Assembly: GCA_038146985.1 (NCBI GenBank)
Contig: JAYQSQ010000001.1
Coordinates: forward strand, 310,001-374,000
DNA length: 64,000 nucleotides
Source of the DNA: JADHLJ01 sp038146985
GTDB lineage: Bacteria > Pseudomonadota > Alphaproteobacteria > Thalassobaculales > Thalassobaculaceae
Reading direction: 5' to 3'
This document shows, one piece after another, positions 61,805 through 64,000 of the stretch. Numbering within the stretch: the stretch's first letter is position 1; the number at the start of each line of letters is the position of its first letter. Below the pieces are notes generated by a model, which saw only the letters and a list, made by a program, of their open reading frames with translations, was not told where the DNA came from and did no database searches. The translations under genes were made by a program, and so were the position numbers.

Positions 61805-61868
61805 GCCGTCCTGGCGCAAGTCAGGACCTGCCTCCAGTGCTTGGCCCTGCCTTGCGCCAGGGCGACGG
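61805..61868. repeat. Paired inverted palindromic element 5
   Basis: A slightly shortened unit GCCGTCCTGGCGCAAGTCAG (61805-61828) is followed 14 bases later by GGCCCTGCCTTGCGCCAGGG ending GCGACGG (61843-61868). The right unit is identical to that of element 4. It lies between the convergent TauE-like and DUF2783 genes and could act as a bidirectional terminator. Confidence 0.7.
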
Positions 61869-61900
61869 TAAAAGACGGGGCGAACCGACAGCCTCGATCA

Positions 61901-62110
61901 TTAGATGGAACTGAGGTCCAGATCCTGGCGCGCGGCCTCGATTGCCGCCGCCACCGCGTCGGGGTCGCCGGTCCGGCGGGCCAGGATCAGGGCCAGCTTG
62001 GAGAGGAACAGCGCTTCCCGCTCTGGTCCGGCCGCGTCGATGCCCTCGGCCAGCAAGCCATAGATGCGCTCCAATTCCTCGAAGGAAAGCTCTTTGGACG
62101 CGTCGGTCAT
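61901..62110 (-). CDS. DUF2783 small protein
   Basis: The 69-residue acidic helical protein has the DUF2783 pattern LSFEELERIYGLLAEGIDAA and PEREALFLSKLALILARRTGD. DUF2783 genes are typically found next to FAD-dependent aromatic hydroxylases, exactly as here: its ATG overlaps the stop of the FAD monooxygenase (ATGA). It is probably an accessory or stability partner of that enzyme; no catalytic residues are evident. Confidence 0.82.
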   Translation of the reverse strand: MTDASKELSFEELERIYGLLAEGIDAAGPEREALFLSKLALILARRTGDPDAVAAAIEAARQDLDLSSI

Positions 62111-63747
62111 GCTTCCGTTCCCGCTTCACCCCTTGCGAAAAGGCGATCCAAGGCGGCCTTGATGGCGCCGGGATCGTAGACGCGCCAGCGCCCGGCGACA
62201 TGGCCGTCCGGACGGAGGAGGTAGCAGCATCCCGGCTCGGCGCCGTAGTGCCGGAACAGACGCCCGTCCGGGTCCGCCGCGCGGCGCAGATCGATCCGCA
62301 CACAGCCCGGCGGCGCGCCGCCTTCACTGACCTCGAAGCAAAGCAATGTCGGGCCGGCCGCGATATGATCGATGAGGTGGCCCCCGTCCGCCAGGCGGGC
62401 GTCGAGAAGCGGCGCCCCGGCGCGGGGGCCGGTGGTGAACGCCGCGTCATCATCAGCCTCGGCGTTGAGCGGGCTGTTCGCATAGTCGTATGGTTGTGAC
62501 TGCCGCGGATTGGCGAGATGCCCCGCCCAGGCGTAGCGCAGGGCCAGGGACAGCGCCGCATCCCGCATCAGCCCGTGTCCCCGGCTAGGCGGTGTCATGA
62601 AGGCCGTGCTCTTGCTTGCCTGGCGGAAAATCTCCAGGGTCGCCGGGCGGCGTTCGGCGGAGTAGCTGTCGAGCAACGCTTCTCCCGCCTCGCCTTTCAG
62701 ATAGGCGGCGAGTTTCCAGCCCAGATTGTTGGCGTCCGCGATGCCCGAATTCAGGCCCCGTACGCCGAAGATCGGCACCAGATGCGCCGCGTCGCCGGCG
62801 AAAAGCACCCGTCCGTGGCGATAGTCGTCGAGGCAGATGCAGTGCGCCTTGTAGAGCGACGACATCTCCAGCTCCCAAGGCGCCGGCTCGCCGATCCAGT
62901 CGAGATGGCTTTGGACGCGGTCCCTGACGCGCTCTTCGCGAAGCTCGACTTCCGGATCCTGATCCTCGCGCAACTGATAGTCGACCCGCCAGAGGCCATC
63001 CGGCTGCTTGTGCATCAGCATGGTGGCGCCGGGATTGGACGGAGGATCGAACCAGGCATGGCGCTCGGTCGGCAGGGCGCTGTCGATCTTGATATCGGCG
63101 ATCAGGTAGGTGCCCTCATGGGACTCGCCGTTCATGCGCAGGCCGAAGGCACTCCGCATCACGCTACGGGCGCCATCGGCGGCGACCACGGTGCGGGCCG
63201 CGAGGGTGTACGCGCCCTCGGGCGTGTCGACGGTTAGCGTGACTTTCTCCGCGTCCTGGACCGCTCCTGTTACCTTGGAGCGCCAGCGGATCTCCGCAAG
63301 GCCGTCCGCTCTGACTCGGTCGACCAGGAACTGCTCCAGATAGCATTGCTGGAGATTGATCATCGGCCCGAAGCGTTCCTCCTCGGATCGCGGCATCTCA
63401 AGGCGGAAGATTACCGTGTCGCGATAGAACGAGCGGCCATGGGTCCAGGCGAGCGCCTTGCCGGTGATCGGTCCGGAGACGCCGAGACCGTGCAGGATCT
63501 CCTGGCTGCGGCGGCTGAAGGCAAGGGCGCGGCTGCCTTCGGAGACGCTGCGCTTAGGTTCCAGCACCACCGCGCGGATGCCGTGGCGCGCAAGTTCCAG
63601 CGCCGTGACCAGCCCGACCGGCCCACCGCCGACGATGGCGACGTCGTGAACCGGTTGGGCGCCGTCCAGTTCCGGCGGCCAAACAAACGGGAAATCCTCA
63701 TACGTGAAGTAGAGCGAGTCGGATCGTGGCGGTGCGGGTTGATGCAT
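62107..63747 (-). CDS. FAD-dependent aromatic hydroxylase (MhpA/PheA/TfdB-like)
   Basis: The 546-residue class A flavoprotein monooxygenase has VAIVGGGPVGLVTALELARH as the FAD loop (about residues 30-50), VVAADGARSVMR as the DG motif and LFAGDAAHLVPIFGVRGLNS as the GD motif, with a C-terminal thioredoxin-like domain. It resembles 3-(3-hydroxyphenyl)propionate hydroxylase and related phenol hydroxylases, using NAD(P)H and O2 to hydroxylate a phenolic acid. It is coupled to the DUF2783 gene, and a flavin-containing monooxygenase gene lies 3 bases upstream on the same strand. Confidence 0.88.
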   Translation of the reverse strand: MHQPAPPRSDSLYFTYEDFPFVWPPELDGAQPVHDVAIVGGGPVGLVTALELARHGIRAVVLEPKRSVSEGSRALAFSRRSQEILHGLGVSGPITGKALAWTHGRSFYRDTVIFRLEMPRSEEERFGPMINLQQCYLEQFLVDRVRADGLAEIRWRSKVTGAVQDAEKVTLTVDTPEGAYTLAARTVVAADGARSVMRSAFGLRMNGESHEGTYLIADIKIDSALPTERHAWFDPPSNPGATMLMHKQPDGLWRVDYQLREDQDPEVELREERVRDRVQSHLDWIGEPAPWELEMSSLYKAHCICLDDYRHGRVLFAGDAAHLVPIFGVRGLNSGIADANNLGWKLAAYLKGEAGEALLDSYSAERRPATLEIFRQASKSTAFMTPPSRGHGLMRDAALSLALRYAWAGHLANPRQSQPYDYANSPLNAEADDDAAFTTGPRAGAPLLDARLADGGHLIDHIAAGPTLLCFEVSEGGAPPGCVRIDLRRAADPDGRLFRHYGAEPGCCYLLRPDGHVAGRWRVYDPGAIKAALDRLFARGEAGTEA

Positions 63748-63750
63748 GGC

Positions 63751-64000
63751 TCAGGCCGCCTTTCCGGTGCTGGCACCATGGCGGAGCATCGCCTTCAAGG
63801 TTTTGGCGAGGTCTGTCAGATACCGGACATGCTCGTCCTCAATGGTGTGGCGCGGCGTGTGCTTGTACTGGCCCGCATACCAGGCCTTGCGCTCAGCGAT
63901 CGCCTGGCGCATCTCGCCGGGCGTGGGGAGGGAAGCGTTCTCCAGCAGGATCTCACGCACCCAGCGGGCCTGATGCTCGATCACCATGTTCAGCGCCGTG
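63751..64000 (-). CDS. C-terminal part of a flavin-containing monooxygenase-like protein (runs off the window)
   Basis: The visible 82 or so residues (reading on through the window edge as TALNMVIEHQARWVREILL) match the C-terminal end of FMO-type NAD(P)/FAD monooxygenases, where a surface helix is followed by PTPGEMRQAIAERKAWY and YKHTPRHTIEDEHVRYLTDL. The frame stays open to base 64000, so the start lies outside. It probably forms an operon with the FAD hydroxylase and DUF2783. Confidence 0.62.
   Translation of the reverse strand, partial: TALNMVIEHQARWVREILLENASLPTPGEMRQAIAERKAWYAGQYKHTPRHTIEDEHVRYLTDLAKTLKAMLRHGASTGKAA

Noticed and set aside
15433..61868. CRISPR array from the repeated palindromes
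   Set aside because: The repeats are single inverted pairs at distant sites, not direct repeats with regular spacers, and no cas gene is present.

Overview
The window is a GC-rich, densely coded stretch of a bacterial chromosome, most likely from an alphaproteobacterium of the Rhodospirillales type. This rests on gene order and family membership: mltB-rlpA-dacA-tmk-holB and pyrB-(pseudo)pyrC-plsY are clusters known from alphaproteobacteria, an ScfR/RamB-type regulator sits divergent to isocitrate lyase, and many genes are catabolic oxidoreductases typical of free-living marine or soil alphaproteobacteria. No tRNA, rRNA, CRISPR array, transposase, phage gene or origin was seen.

Layout. 1-12.2 kb: a 3-hydroxyisobutyrate-dehydrogenase-like enzyme, a CoA-ester lyase, an AhpD-like protein, an ATP-grasp protein, two GMC flavoenzymes, a large MscS channel, a tandem universal stress protein, a GST and a metallo-beta-lactamase-fold hydrolase. 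12.2-21.8 kb: a second GST, an HPt-like protein of unknown function, a two-gene aconitase X enzyme, a DUF924 protein, an SDR overlapping a lone molybdenum hydroxylase large subunit, an esterase and a third GMC enzyme. 21.8-25.9 kb: a lipoprotein island behind a good sigma-70 promoter. It holds a lipoprotein of unknown family, a lipoprotein with a C-terminal trypsin-like protease domain whose frame is cut by one amber codon, and a TraT-like lipoprotein. 25.9-33.6 kb: a cupin protein, a PRISE-like reductase and a double-CMD protein; the glyoxylate-bypass pair (regulator with an in-frame ochre codon, divergent aceA); an FNR-type regulator with all four cluster cysteines; and a Rieske ferredoxin. 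33.6-37.6 kb: a translationally coupled operon of a small FdrA-associated protein, DUF1116, FdrA and DUF2877, the gene set linked to oxamate carbamoyltransferase. 37.5-44.9 kb: a luciferase-like monooxygenase, a fatty-acid-hydroxylase-family membrane protein, then the cell wall/DNA block mltB-rlpA-dacA-tmk-holB. 44.9-56.5 kb: a TauD-type dioxygenase, a membrane class III adenylate cyclase, a ketopantoate-reductase-like enzyme, two convergent paralogous glycan-type proteins with a TPR protein, an oxaloacetate-decarboxylase-like enzyme, an SDR, a flavodoxin-fold reductase and a fumarase-superfamily lyase. 56.5-64 kb: plsY-pyrC'-pyrB, a second luciferase-like enzyme, a TauE/SafE permease, a DUF2783/FAD-monooxygenase pair and the end of a flavin-containing monooxygenase.

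Two otherwise intact genes carry single in-frame stop codons (TAG at 23298-23300; TAA at 30041-30043, minus strand). Intergenic gaps repeatedly hold inverted pairs of a roughly 26-base palindromic unit (five pairs), and a different 97-base inverted repeat lies at 53596-53692. Functional names come from recognisable motifs and family knowledge only; no database search was possible.
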